A stretch of DNA of 64,000 bases from NCBI GenBank assembly GCA_040507225.1, contig JBEVVG010000001.1:1798001-1862000 (forward strand), given 5' to 3'. Each line of letters opens with the position of its first letter. The first letter of the stretch is position 1. Made by a program: the position numbers and the translations under genes. Of the stretch, positions 7,606-17,229 are shown piece after piece. The notes beneath the pieces are model-generated. The model was not told where the DNA came from and made no database searches. It was given only the letters and a program-made list of their open reading frames with translations. The stretch comes from Thiodiazotropha sp040507225. Its GTDB lineage: Bacteria; Pseudomonadota; Gammaproteobacteria; Chromatiales; Chromatiaceae.

Positions 7606-10600
7606 TCAGGAAGTTCCCGTTTCGCGAACGTCTCCATTGAGCCACTCGGAGAGACTGCTGGCTTTCATGGGTTTGGCAAAGTAGAAGCCCTGCAGTTCGG
7701 TACAGCCCGCTTCCAGCAGGAATTCCATCTGTTGGCGGGTCTCCACACCTTCGGCGATAACACCCATTTTCAGACTGTCTGCCATGGCAATGATGGTATT
7801 GACCAGGGTCGCATCCTCAAGATTGTCCGGAAGGTCACAGACAAAGGAGCGATCGATCTTTAGCACGTCGACCGGGAACCGCTTCAGGTAACTCAGGGAG
7901 GAGTAGCCGGTACCGAAATCATCCACCGAAAGCTTGATCCCCAGATCCTTGAAACTGGTCAGCCAGGTCATCGCCTCATCGGTATCACGCATGAGCAGGC
8001 TTTCGGTCATCTCCAGAGTGAGATAATCCGCGCTCAATCCGGTCTCATCCAGCAACTCCTTGAGAAATTCCGCCTGCAGTCCCAGTTCCCGCTGACGACT
8101 GGAAAGATTCACCGCCAGTTTGAGATCGCTGAAGCCATCACGATGCCAACGCTTGAGCTGCTCGCAGGCGCCGCGCATCACCCATTCGCCGATCGGTCCG
8201 ATCTGGCCGGTATCCTCCGCCAGGGGAATGAAGATCGCCGGAGAGACCAGGCCGCGGACCGGATGGTGCCAACGCACCAGGGCTTCGACACTCACCACCT
8301 GGTTCCTGTGGCCATCCACCACCGGCTGATAATAGATCTCCAGCTCATTTCGCTGGATCGCCTGTCGCAGATCGAGTTCCAGCTGCTGGCGAACCAGGGT
8401 GTGCTGCTGCATCGAGGCGGTAAAGAACTGGTAGGTGTTGCGGCCCCGCTCCTTGGCCTGGTACATGGCCATGTCCGCGTTGCGCAACAGCGAATCCACG
8501 TTCTCCGCATCATCCGGATAGACCGTGATGCCGATACTCGCGCCGATATAGATCTCCCGCCCGTACAGGGTGATGACCCGGGTGATGCTGTTGATGATCT
8601 TGGTGGCGATGTGCGCCACAGAATCCATTTCCGTGACATCCTGCAGCAGTATGATGAACTCGTCGCCGCCGAAGCGCGCCACGGTATCGGATTCTCGCAG
8701 ACTCGACTTGATCCGCCCCGCGACCATCTGCAGCACTTCGTCGCCCACCACGTGGCCAAAGGTGTCGTTCACCACCTTGAAGTGATTCAGGTCCACGAAC
8801 AGCACCGCCAACATCCAGCTCTCGCGCTGCGCGGCGACGATCGCCTGACTCAGCCGGTCCGAGAGCAGGGAACGGTTGGGCAGTCCGGTGAGCGCGTCGT
8901 AGTTGGCCTGATAAAGGATCTGTTCCTCATCCTCTTTGTACTTGGTGATGTCGGAAAACACTGCCACGTATTCCTTGACCATGCCGTTGTCGTCACGGAT
9001 GGTGGAGATGGAGAGCCACTCGGGATACACACTGCCATCCTTGCGCCGATTCCAGATTTCGCCGGTCCAGTAGCCTTTCTGCAGCAGCGACTCCCACATC
9101 GCCTCGTAAAATCCCGGGTCATGTCGCCCTGAGCTCAGAATACCGGGTGAACGGCCCTGCACTTCATCCTGGGCGTATCCGGTGATCCGGGTGAATGCGG
9201 GATTGATCGTCTTGATGCGATTCTCTTCGTCAGTGACCATGATCCCTTCGGTGGTGGTTTCGAACACCGTGGCATTCATGCGCAGCTGATCTTCCGCCCG
9301 TTTCTGCGCCGTGATGTCTTCCTTGATGGCAATGAAATGGGTGATCCGTCCCCGCTCGTCGCGCAACGGCGATATCGATGCGGACTCCCAGTAAATGGTG
9401 CCGTCCTTGCGTCGGTTGTGGAACACGCCCCGCCACTCCTTGCCGGCGAGCAGGCTGGTCCACATTTCGCTGTACTCTTCTTCGGTCTTGTCACCGCTTT
9501 TCAGGAAACGGGGATTTTGTCCGATCGTCTCTTCCATGGTGTAACCGGAAACCTGTTCGAATTTCGGATTGACATACTCGATCAGGCCATCGGTGTTGGT
9601 GATGACCACGGAGGCGGGACTCTGCTCCAGAACCCGGCTCAATTTACGCAGATCAGCCTCGGCGCGTTTCGAAGCAGTGACATCACTGCGCACGCAAACC
9701 ACCCCGCCTTCCGAGGTGGCCTTGTTACTCGCGAGGTACCAGGTTTCGTTATCCACCTGCTCCAGGAACTGTCCCATCGGTATGCTGCCGATGATCTCCT
9801 CGCCTTCCAGGTTGTAGTTGTGCACCCGACCGCCGGTGGCCGCCTTGATGGCGTCCAGATCGATTCCCCGTTCCAGCCAATCCTTCAGCCAGGGGTAGAA
9901 CTCGAGGAAGCGGCGATTGTAGAGCACCAGCTGTGAATCCCCATCGAACAGCGCAAACGCCTCGGAGAGATTGTCCACCGCATCGTGCAGGCGATGCCAG
10001 GAGCGGTTCACCTCATGATGGGCCGTCTGCAGGCTGCGGATCAGTTGCCAGAGTCCCAGCAGCAGGACAACCACCATCAGGGAAAGCACAATGATCAACT
10101 CGCGCTTGTTTTTCATCTCCGCAATGCGGTTGTCTTCATGATGGTTGTGGATGTTCTCGAAATAATCCAGGCTGGGAACCGCCAGGTACTGGCTCTTGAG
10201 TTGTCCCAGGGTCGTGAGATCATCAAGATTTGCTTTGACATGAAACAGCACCTTCTTGAGAATCACAGCCCCTTCTTCAGTAAGCAAAGGTGTCGTGCGC
10301 AACCCGTCCAGGGTTTGTCGAATGTCGTCGAGCTGAGAGTCGGTGTAGAACAGTTCGTAGGTGTAAAGCAGGTTCAACAGCTCGAGCACCTTGTTGTAGG
10401 CCTGCGGCTCCAGGGTACTCAACTCCCGGGATACGATGGGCAGGTAATGGATGCCGTTGCGTACCAGGGCGGCCTGAAACTTGATCTTCTCGAGAATCGC
10501 GAGTTTGTCTTCCATGCCCTGCCAGTAGATACTTACCAGCGCATGAAACTCCTCATCCTGATGAGCGGCCGTGTTGGTCAGTTTCCTGCGCAGTTCTTTC

Positions 10601-10836
10601 AACCTGCGGGTGGTCTGCACCAGCGGGTCGTACTGCACCAGCAGGAAAGAGCTGACTCTCAGGACATCCCGGTCCAGTCGCGCATCCATCTCCTTGAGCT
10701 GCAGCAGGGTATGGGAAACCTCGGCAAATTCCCGGGACTCGTCGTCCCAGAAAAGCACCAGCAGCGCGACCATGGCCAGTAGCAGCGCGGCCAGCAAAAT
10801 GCTGCGTTTTGTGCCGATGGTCTTGAACATTTTCAT
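7606..10836 (-). CDS. PAS-PAS-PAS-GGDEF-EAL c-di-GMP signalling protein
   Basis: A 1076-residue inner-membrane protein. Two membrane segments (near residues 13-30 and 245-265) bracket a helical periplasmic region of about 210 residues. Three PAS domains follow (about 285-640; the motifs VSGYTMEETIGQNPRFL and ITGYAQDEVQGRSPGIL mark two). The GGDEF domain keeps an intact GGDEF active site and an RxxD inhibitory site (RESD) five residues before it, so cyclase activity with product inhibition is likely. The EAL domain keeps EALVRW and DDFGTGYSSL, so phosphodiesterase activity is also possible. The ATG overlaps the stop of the peroxidase gene by 4 bp, which suggests a functional link to haem or redox state. 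Confidence 0.9.
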   Translation of the reverse strand: MKMFKTIGTKRSILLAALLLAMVALLVLFWDDESREFAEVSHTLLQLKEMDARLDRDVLRVSSFLLVQYDPLVQTTRRLKELRRKLTNTAAHQDEEFHALVSIYWQGMEDKLAILEKIKFQAALVRNGIHYLPIVSRELSTLEPQAYNKVLELLNLLYTYELFYTDSQLDDIRQTLDGLRTTPLLTEEGAVILKKVLFHVKANLDDLTTLGQLKSQYLAVPSLDYFENIHNHHEDNRIAEMKNKRELIIVLSLMVVVLLLGLWQLIRSLQTAHHEVNRSWHRLHDAVDNLSEAFALFDGDSQLVLYNRRFLEFYPWLKDWLERGIDLDAIKAATGGRVHNYNLEGEEIIGSIPMGQFLEQVDNETWYLASNKATSEGGVVCVRSDVTASKRAEADLRKLSRVLEQSPASVVITNTDGLIEYVNPKFEQVSGYTMEETIGQNPRFLKSGDKTEEEYSEMWTSLLAGKEWRGVFHNRRKDGTIYWESASISPLRDERGRITHFIAIKEDITAQKRAEDQLRMNATVFETTTEGIMVTDEENRIKTINPAFTRITGYAQDEVQGRSPGILSSGRHDPGFYEAMWESLLQKGYWTGEIWNRRKDGSVYPEWLSISTIRDDNGMVKEYVAVFSDITKYKEDEEQILYQANYDALTGLPNRSLLSDRLSQAIVAAQRESWMLAVLFVDLNHFKVVNDTFGHVVGDEVLQMVAGRIKSSLRESDTVARFGGDEFIILLQDVTEMDSVAHIATKIINSITRVITLYGREIYIGASIGITVYPDDAENVDSLLRNADMAMYQAKERGRNTYQFFTASMQQHTLVRQQLELDLRQAIQRNELEIYYQPVVDGHRNQVVSVEALVRWHHPVRGLVSPAIFIPLAEDTGQIGPIGEWVMRGACEQLKRWHRDGFSDLKLAVNLSSRQRELGLQAEFLKELLDETGLSADYLTLEMTESLLMRDTDEAMTWLTSFKDLGIKLSVDDFGTGYSSLSYLKRFPVDVLKIDRSFVCDLPDNLEDATLVNTIIAMADSLKMGVIAEGVETRQQMEFLLEAGCTELQGFYFAKPMKASSLSEWLNGDVRETGTS

Positions 10837-11792
10837 GGTTTGAATCTAACGTTCTCTCCGACCAGAGAGTGTAGAAAAGCCACGATCTGTCCAATTTCAT
10901 CATCGGGAATTTCGCGTCCCAGCTGGTATCGGCCCATGATGCGAACCGCCTCGTCGAGGGTCTTTGCCGTGCCATCATGGAAATAGGGTGAATTGATGGC
11001 CGCCAACCTCAGACTGGGCACTTTGAAATAGTGCTTGTCCTGCTCGAGGTGGGTGACGTTGTAGCGGCCCAGGTCCGCACTGGTGATCTCGGTGCCTCGA
11101 TCCTTGAAGTAGTCTCCCATGGCGCCCATGTAGCCGTACATGTTACCGCCCACGTTGACGCCCTGGTGACAACTGATGCAACCATAGCTCTTGAACAGGC
11201 GATAGCCTTTCAATTCCGCCTCACTCAAGGCATCCCCTTCCCCCAGCAACCATCGATCGAAACGGGAGTTCAGCGTGACCATGGAGCGTTCGAAGGCGGC
11301 AATCGCCAGGGCGATATTGTCCCCAGTCAAACCATCCTCAAAAAGGGTCTCGAAGCGTTCGACCAGTTCAGGATCATCGTTCAGCTTGGCCACGACCTCC
11401 GACCAGGAAGAGTTCATCTCGATCGGATTGTGCACAGGCCCGGCGGCCTGCTCTTCCAGAGTCTCTGCGCGACCGTCCCAGAACTGGGTGAAGTTGTTAC
11501 TGCTGTTGAAGACCGTGGGGGCCTTGATTCCCCCCACGGCGCCACCGACCCCGATGGACCGGGGTTGCTTGTCAGTGCCACCCGTCGACAGCATGTGACA
11601 GCTGGCGCAGCTCAGGCTGTTATCCTGTGATAGCCGCTTGTCATGAAACAACAGATCGCCCAGGGCGACCAACCCGGGATCCAGGTCATGGTCCGCCGTC
11701 AGGGGCAGTATCGGTTCATTCTTGACGCTTTCGGCCAGGGCCGCAGGGATCAATAAAACCAATATTATTAGAAAAATCAGCTTGTTGCGCAT
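10833..11792 (-). CDS. Di-haem cytochrome c peroxidase / MauG family protein
   Basis: A 319-residue periplasmic protein starting at the ATG at 11792, which gives a proper signal peptide (KLIFLIILVLLIPAALAE). An in-frame start at 11834 or 11864 would add a charged stretch before it. Two c-type haem sites are visible, SCASCH and GCISCH, with the typical YFHDGTAKTLDEAVRIMG segment near the end. Members reduce hydrogen peroxide or carry out oxidative modification. The gene is translationally coupled to the c-di-GMP protein and lies between aceF and lpd. Its role in this position is unknown. Confidence 0.85.
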   Translation of the reverse strand: MRNKLIFLIILVLLIPAALAESVKNEPILPLTADHDLDPGLVALGDLLFHDKRLSQDNSLSCASCHMLSTGGTDKQPRSIGVGGAVGGIKAPTVFNSSNNFTQFWDGRAETLEEQAAGPVHNPIEMNSSWSEVVAKLNDDPELVERFETLFEDGLTGDNIALAIAAFERSMVTLNSRFDRWLLGEGDALSEAELKGYRLFKSYGCISCHQGVNVGGNMYGYMGAMGDYFKDRGTEITSADLGRYNVTHLEQDKHYFKVPSLRLAAINSPYFHDGTAKTLDEAVRIMGRYQLGREIPDDEIGQIVAFLHSLVGENVRFKP

Positions 11793-11919
11793 AAAAAAGC
11801 GTTTTCGGGCAGCCAATAGTACACGTTTCGACATCCTGTCGAACCGGTCCGGCGCTTGCACCATGTGGTTGGTATCTGTCCGTTGTATCGGTCAAAAACC
11901 CAACAACTTTATGATTTTC

Positions 11920-11937
11920 AGAATCTTGACAGATTCT
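11920..11937. promoter_or_regulatory. Palindromic operator candidate AGAATC-N6-GATTCT
   Basis: A perfect 6-bp inverted repeat separated by TTGACA lies in the 203-bp gap between aceF and the peroxidase gene, about 130 bp upstream of the peroxidase start. Size and symmetry suit a dimeric regulator. No matching regulator was recognised. Confidence 0.35.
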
Positions 11938-11995
11938 TATCAACCACCCGATGCTCAAATAGCGCCTGGAATGCAGACGCAAGCCGTTACTTTTT

Positions 11996-13342
11996 TTATA
12001 GCAGTAAAGTCCTGATATCACTCAACAGGGCAGCTAGCAGACCGGTAAACCGTACGCCTTCCGCACCGTCGATGACGCGATGATCATAAGAGAGGGACAG
12101 CGGCAGTATCAGGCGGGGCTGAAACGCCGCCCCATCCCATACCGGCTGCATGCTGCTGCGTGAAACCCCGAGGATGGCGACCTCGGGTGCGTTGACGATG
12201 GGCGTGAAGGCTGTTCCGCCAATACCGCCCAGGCTGGAAATCGAAAAACACCCCCCCTGCATATCGGCGGGCGAGAGCTTGCCGTCACGGGCTTTCTCAC
12301 TGATCGCCATCAGTTCCGCCGAGAGCTCGAAAACCCCCTTCTGATCCACATTCCGGATCACCGGAACCACCAGCCCGTTCGGGGTATCCACTGCCACACC
12401 GATATGCACGTATTTACGGAATATCAGGGACTCCCCCTCGGCATCGAGTGATGCATTGAACTGGGGCATCTCGAGCAACGCGGCAGCAACCGCCTTCATC
12501 AGAAAGGGCATCAGGGTCAGGCGCAGGTCGCGACGTTGCGCCTCGGCCTTTTGCGCAACCCGGAAAGCCTCCAGGTCGGTGATGTCCGCCTCGTCGAACT
12601 GGGTGACATGGGGTACGGTCAGCCAACAACGATGCAGGTGCGCGCCGCTGAGCTTCTTCAGACGCCCCAGAGGACGGGATTCCACCTCGCCGAAGCGACT
12701 GTAGTCCACCTCGGGTGCGGATGGCAGGGCCAGACCGCCACCCGCGGGTCTTGCGCTCTCCCCCCTTCTCAGGGACTGCTTGACGAACTGATGCACATCC
12801 TCCTTGAGGATACGCGCCTTGGGCCCTTTGCCTTTCACCAGGGACAGGTCTACACCCAGTTCACGGGCCAGTCGACGCACCGCGGGACTGGCATGGGCTT
12901 TTGCCGACCCAGCGGGCTCGGAGAGTCCCTGGGGTACCGGAGGCACCAGGAGTTCCTTATCCCCGGGCAGGCGTTTTTCGGGGGTCTCGGCGACAGGCTC
13001 CTCGCTGGGTGTGGGCGCCGGCGCCTGCACTGTTTCGAGTTCTTCAGCGGCTGGCGCCGGGCCGGCGGAGGCGGATGCGGTCTCAGCGGCCGCCGGGGCG
13101 TCGTTCGTTTCGATCGCCAGCAGGACGTCGCCCTCGCTGATCCGGTCGCCGACCTTGACCCGCAGATTGCTCACCACCCCGCTGTGGGGGGAGGGAATCT
13201 CCATCGTGGCCTTGTCACTCTCCAAGGTCAGCAGAGAGTCATCCACCGAGACTTCATCGCCCTCGGAGACCAGGATTTCTATGATCTCCACTGATTCGAA
13301 GTCACCGATATCCGGTAACAATACCTCTGTCGTTTTACCCAC
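11996..13342 (-). CDS. aceF: Dihydrolipoamide acetyltransferase (pyruvate dehydrogenase E2)
   Basis: A 448-residue E2 core subunit that transfers the acetyl group from lipoamide to CoA. It has one N-terminal lipoyl domain (TLESDKATMEIPSP), an Ala/Pro-rich linker, a peripheral subunit-binding domain near residues 145-185 (HASPAVRRLARELGVDL) and a catalytic domain ending in the active-site motif SYDHRVIDGAEG. It carries one lipoyl domain where Escherichia coli has three; a second is present on lpd. It starts 88 bp downstream of aceE. Confidence 0.95.
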   Translation of the reverse strand: MGKTTEVLLPDIGDFESVEIIEILVSEGDEVSVDDSLLTLESDKATMEIPSPHSGVVSNLRVKVGDRISEGDVLLAIETNDAPAAAETASASAGPAPAAEELETVQAPAPTPSEEPVAETPEKRLPGDKELLVPPVPQGLSEPAGSAKAHASPAVRRLARELGVDLSLVKGKGPKARILKEDVHQFVKQSLRRGESARPAGGGLALPSAPEVDYSRFGEVESRPLGRLKKLSGAHLHRCWLTVPHVTQFDEADITDLEAFRVAQKAEAQRRDLRLTLMPFLMKAVAAALLEMPQFNASLDAEGESLIFRKYVHIGVAVDTPNGLVVPVIRNVDQKGVFELSAELMAISEKARDGKLSPADMQGGCFSISSLGGIGGTAFTPIVNAPEVAILGVSRSSMQPVWDGAAFQPRLILPLSLSYDHRVIDGAEGVRFTGLLAALLSDIRTLLL

Positions 13343-13430
13343 TTCTTATCCTCTTTTGCCGTTCAGGCAGTCACTGTTTGTTTCCGGCGCTTCAGGATCG
13401 CCTTACCCCGGTAGCCATGCTGAATCCCGT

Positions 13431-16085
13431 CTAGACGTGCATGGGGTTGGGTTTTTCCGGGTCGATCTTGTATTGCTTGATGGCCTTGCTGACCACGTCC
13501 GCCTCGAGAGCGCCTTCATCAACCAGCGCTTTCAGCGCGGCAATGACGACGTAGTAACGGTTGACTTCGAAAAACTTTCGCAACTGGCTGCGCATGTCGC
13601 TGCGCCCATATCCATCCGTACCCAGCACCGCGTATCGGCCGGGAACGAAGCCGCGAATCTGATCGGCATAGCTGCGCACATAGTCCGTGGCCGCGATCAC
13701 GGGACCCTTGCGGCCCTCCAGGCACTGGGTAACGTAGCTGACCTTGGGTTGTGCATCGGGATGCAGGGTATTCCAGCGCTCGACTTCCAGTCCCTCGCGG
13801 CGCAGTTCGTTAAAACTGGTCGCGCTCCATACATCCGCAGATACCTTGAAATCCTTCTCCAGCAACTCCGCCGCAGCGATCACTTCACGCAGAATCGTGC
13901 CGCTGCCCATCAGCTGTACCCGCTTCTTGTGCTTGCCACCCTCCTGCAACGGGTAAAGACCACGAACGATCCCGGACTCCACCCCTTCGGGCATTGCGGG
14001 CTGGACATAGTTTTCGTTCATCACGGTGATGTAATAGAAGACGTTTTCCTGGTCCTCATACATCCGCCGCATGCCGTCCTGAATGATCACTGCCAACTCA
14101 TAGGCGAAGGTCGGGTCGTAGGACACGCAGTTGGGGATAGTCGCGGCCATCAGGTGACTGTGGCCGTCCTGGTGCTGCAGACCTTCCCCCGCCAGGGTGG
14201 TGCGGCCCGCGGTACCGCCCAGCAGAAATCCCCGGGCCTGCATGTCCCCTGCGGCCCAGGCCAGGTCGCCGATCCGCTGAAAGCCGAACATGGAGTAGTA
14301 GATATAGAACGGGATCATGCTGTAGCCGTGATTGCTGTAGGCGGTCGCCGCCGCAATCCAGGACGACATCGCACCGGCCTCGTTGATACCCTCCTGCAGG
14401 ATCTGGCCCTTCTTGTCCTCCCGGTAGAACATGACCTGATCAGCGTCCACCGGTTCATACAACTGTCCGACCGAGGAGTAGATACCCAACTGGCGAAACA
14501 TCCCTTCCATGCCGAATGTGCGCGCCTCATCGGGGACGATGGGCACCACCTGTTTACCGATCTGCTTGTCCCTGACCAGCATGTTGAGCAGCCGCACGAA
14601 AGCCATGGTGGTGGACTGTTCGCGGTCCCCGCTGCCTTCCAGAAGGGCCTTGAAGGTCTCCAGGGGCGGCACCTTCATCGGTTCAACCTTGTTCCGGCGC
14701 TGTGGCAGAAAGCCGCCCAGCTTCTTGCGCTGCTCATGCATGTACTGCATCTCGGGACTGTCCGCCGGAGGCTTGTAGAAGGGCGCGGCGCCGATCTGGT
14801 CGTCGGAAATGGGAATGTTGAAGCGATCGCGAAACGCCTTCAATGCCGCCTCGCCCATCTTTTTCTGGGAGTGGGTGATGTTCTGCCCCTCACCGGCCAC
14901 ACCCATACCGTATCCTTTCACAGTCTTGGCCAGGATCACCGTAGGCTGTCCCTTGTGTGCGGTGGCTTCCGCATACGCGGCATACACCTTGTGGGGGTCG
15001 TGACCGCCACGGTTGAGTCGCCAGATGTCCTCGTCGGTCATATTCGCCACCATCTCTTCGAGGTCCGGATACTTGCCGAAGAAATGCTCCCGGGTGTAGG
15101 CGCCGCCCTTGGCCTTGTAGGCCTGATAATCGCCATCTACACACTCTTCCATGCGTTTCAGCAGAATGCCGTTCTTGTCCCGTGCGAACAGAGGGTCCCA
15201 GTAACCGCCCCAGACCACCTTGATCACATTCCATCCCGCGCCACGGAAAACGCCTTCAAGCTCCTGAATGATCTTGCCGTTGCCGCGCACCGGACCGTCC
15301 AGGCGCTGCAGGTTGCAGTTGATGACGAACACCAGATTATCGAGGCGTTCGCGGCCGGCCAGGGAGATGGCGCCCAGCGCCTCGGGTTCGTCCATTTCAC
15401 CATCGCCGCAGAAAGCCCAGACCTTGCGTTCGTCAGTGTTGACGACACCGCGATCGTGCAGATAGCGCATGAATCGCGCCTGGTAGATCGCCATCAGTGG
15501 TCCGAGGCCCATGGAGACCGTCGGGAACTGCCAGAAGCCGGGCATCAACCAGGGATGCGGATAGGAGGAGAGGCCGTGTCCATCCACCTCCTGGCGAAAA
15601 CTGTAGAGTTGTTCCTCGCTGAGCCGGCCTTCCAGGTAGGCCCGTGCGTATACACCCGGCGCCGAATGACCCTGAAAGAAGACCAGGTCACCGTCCCGTT
15701 CCGGAGTCGGGGCACGAAAAAAATGGTTGAAGCCCACATCGAACAGGGTGGCGCTGGAAGCGAAACTCGAGATGTGTCCACCCAGTTCGGTGGAGATCCG
15801 GTTTGCCTGCACCACCATGGCCATCGCGTTCCAGCGGATGAATGAGCGAATGCGCCGCTCCATGGCCCGGTCTCCGGGAAAGCGCTTCTGCTTGGTGACA
15901 GGTATCGTATTGAGGTATGCGGTATTGGCGCTGAACGGTAGATGGGCGCCTGAGCGGCGGGCCTTGTCGACCAGGCGTTCGATCAGAAAGTGGGCACGCT
16001 CCACACCTTCGTTTTCCAGCACCGCCTCCAATGCATCCAACCATTCCTGCGTTTCAATCGGGTCGATATCGGGTCTGCTCGGCAT
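13431..16085 (-). CDS. aceE: Pyruvate dehydrogenase E1, homodimeric type
   Basis: An 884-residue thiamine-diphosphate enzyme that decarboxylates pyruvate and acetylates lipoyl groups. The start at 16085 (MPSRPDIDPIETQEWLDAL) fits the family length of about 887 and follows a GAGAAG ribosome-binding site; the longer frame to 16151 adds unrelated residues. Visible blocks are SFASSATLFDVGFNHFFRA, the ThDP motif GDGEMDEPE, the EGINEAGAMSSW region and AATDYVRSYADQIR near the end. It is first of the pdh genes, with a likely promoter at 16221-16249. Confidence 0.95.
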   Translation of the reverse strand: MPSRPDIDPIETQEWLDALEAVLENEGVERAHFLIERLVDKARRSGAHLPFSANTAYLNTIPVTKQKRFPGDRAMERRIRSFIRWNAMAMVVQANRISTELGGHISSFASSATLFDVGFNHFFRAPTPERDGDLVFFQGHSAPGVYARAYLEGRLSEEQLYSFRQEVDGHGLSSYPHPWLMPGFWQFPTVSMGLGPLMAIYQARFMRYLHDRGVVNTDERKVWAFCGDGEMDEPEALGAISLAGRERLDNLVFVINCNLQRLDGPVRGNGKIIQELEGVFRGAGWNVIKVVWGGYWDPLFARDKNGILLKRMEECVDGDYQAYKAKGGAYTREHFFGKYPDLEEMVANMTDEDIWRLNRGGHDPHKVYAAYAEATAHKGQPTVILAKTVKGYGMGVAGEGQNITHSQKKMGEAALKAFRDRFNIPISDDQIGAAPFYKPPADSPEMQYMHEQRKKLGGFLPQRRNKVEPMKVPPLETFKALLEGSGDREQSTTMAFVRLLNMLVRDKQIGKQVVPIVPDEARTFGMEGMFRQLGIYSSVGQLYEPVDADQVMFYREDKKGQILQEGINEAGAMSSWIAAATAYSNHGYSMIPFYIYYSMFGFQRIGDLAWAAGDMQARGFLLGGTAGRTTLAGEGLQHQDGHSHLMAATIPNCVSYDPTFAYELAVIIQDGMRRMYEDQENVFYYITVMNENYVQPAMPEGVESGIVRGLYPLQEGGKHKKRVQLMGSGTILREVIAAAELLEKDFKVSADVWSATSFNELRREGLEVERWNTLHPDAQPKVSYVTQCLEGRKGPVIAATDYVRSYADQIRGFVPGRYAVLGTDGYGRSDMRSQLRKFFEVNRYYVVIAALKALVDEGALEADVVSKAIKQYKIDPEKPNPMHV

Positions 16086-16220
16086 TTTTTCTTCTCTGGC
16101 TGTTCGGTTTGACACAGGACGAACGAAAGTCCTGAGCATACTCTCCCCCATCCGGACAATCGAGTCAGTGCGGATACGGGAACATTATTTGGATTAGTAA
16201 TAGTTTGAATTGATTCACCT

Positions 16221-16249
16221 AATATACCGCAAGACGAGGACGATTTCAG
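16221..16249 (-). promoter_or_regulatory. Probable promoter of aceE
   Basis: On the minus strand CTGAAA is followed after 17 bp by TATATT (five of six to the -10 consensus), leaving a leader of about 130 nt before aceE. Confidence 0.4.
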
Positions 16250-16369
16250 CGTTAAATCAAAAATAATTTACTTGACTTAATTCACTGTTTTTACGATTGA
16301 ATTCAACGAAAACCGAGGCCTTGACATGAACCTCTCCGGAGCCCTTGAAAGTCAACCCTGCAGACATAA

Positions 16370-16403
16370 AAAAAGCGCATTCCCTGTCGGGAATACGCTT
16401 TTT
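16370..16403. terminator. Rho-independent terminator, works in both directions
   Basis: A 15-bp nearly perfect stem (arms 16370-16384 and 16389-16403, loop TGTC) with A-run and T-run ends. It lies about 60 bp after the stop of the sulfur globule gene on the minus strand and so ends that transcript before aceE. Confidence 0.8.
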
Positions 16404-16463
16404 CTCGATGCCTCCGGAATCGCTCCTCAGAGCGAGTCCGATGACAACTTCAAAGACGCCGGA

Positions 16464-17132
16464 TCAGATGTCCTTGCGGTTCGCAAAGATGGGCATCTCA
16501 AAAGGCTTGCGCTCCATGGCAACCTTACGACGCTCTTCCATCTGTTTCATGGCTTCAGCGCGACGGCTTTCCATCTCTTTGACCATCTCATCACGACGGG
16601 CCTTGGACTCTTCCATCATCTTGGCGATGGCTTCCGGCATTTCCGGACGGTTCTGAGCCATGCTGTCGTAACGGGCCTGCATCTTGGCGATCTCGGCCTC
16701 ACGCTGCTCCTGACGCGCTTTCATCTCAGCTTCCATGTTTGCGAAAGGATCAGTGTTGTATTTTTCAGCGTATTCACGCTGAGCGGCAACGGCCTGCTCG
16801 AAGGCTTTCTGCTGCTGCTCGGCGAAAGCTTTCTGTTGCTCGGCGAAGGCCTTCTGCTGTTCAGAGACGGCAGCCTGCTGCTCTTCGGTCAGCGCAGGAG
16901 CGCCATAGTAAGGGGCATAACCGTAGTAGGGGTAATCGTAACCATAGCCACGTCCGTAACCACGACCGGAACCGTTGCCATGAGCACGCATGTTGAAAGA
17001 GAAATCGAAATCACCGGAACCCACGCCGTCACCGAAGAAATCGTCACCCCAGTTGTTGCCCCACCAGGCATTCACGGTTGCGGAACTCGCAGCCATAGCG
17101 ATCGCCGCAGCAATGATAGAAATTTTTTTCAT
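16464..17132 (-). CDS. Sulfur globule family protein with long coiled-coil tail
   Basis: A 222-residue secreted protein. The ATG at 17132 is preferred over an upstream TTG at 17144. Signal peptide residues 1-22 end in SATVNA, so the mature form begins WWGNNWGDDFF, as in its neighbour. Residues about 45-65 are Gly/Tyr repeats (GRGYGRGYGYDYPYYGYAP), typical of the coat proteins of periplasmic sulfur globules. From about residue 68 the protein changes to Gln/Glu/Ala/Lys-rich helix with near repeats of AEQQKAF and many charged heptads, predicted coiled coil. Classical SgpA/SgpB-type proteins lack such a tail. It may be an SgpD-like globule protein, but orthology cannot be settled here. Confidence 0.8.
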   Translation of the reverse strand: MKKISIIAAAIAMAASSATVNAWWGNNWGDDFFGDGVGSGDFDFSFNMRAHGNGSGRGYGRGYGYDYPYYGYAPYYGAPALTEEQQAAVSEQQKAFAEQQKAFAEQQQKAFEQAVAAQREYAEKYNTDPFANMEAEMKARQEQREAEIAKMQARYDSMAQNRPEMPEAIAKMMEESKARRDEMVKEMESRRAEAMKQMEERRKVAMERKPFEMPIFANRKDI

Positions 17133-17229
17133 GTCGACACCCAAAAATTTGTTGTTTGAAAACTATGCTTTGTTTTGTTTCTGGCACGTCCCTGTGCCGT
17201 ATCAGTCCCTTGGATCAGCTCATACAGCC

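Larger units (their letters stand above)
16086..16463. other. Gap upstream of aceE and downstream of the long sulfur globule gene
   Basis: About 378 bases, AT-rich in the middle, with no gene. It holds the aceE promoter candidate and the terminator-like hairpin at 16370-16403. Nothing else was recognised. Confidence 0.6.

Noticed and set aside
12804..15845. 1013-codon plus-strand open frame opposite aceE/aceF
   Set aside because: A shadow of the high-GC coding strand; it has no domain features and the minus-strand genes are certain.
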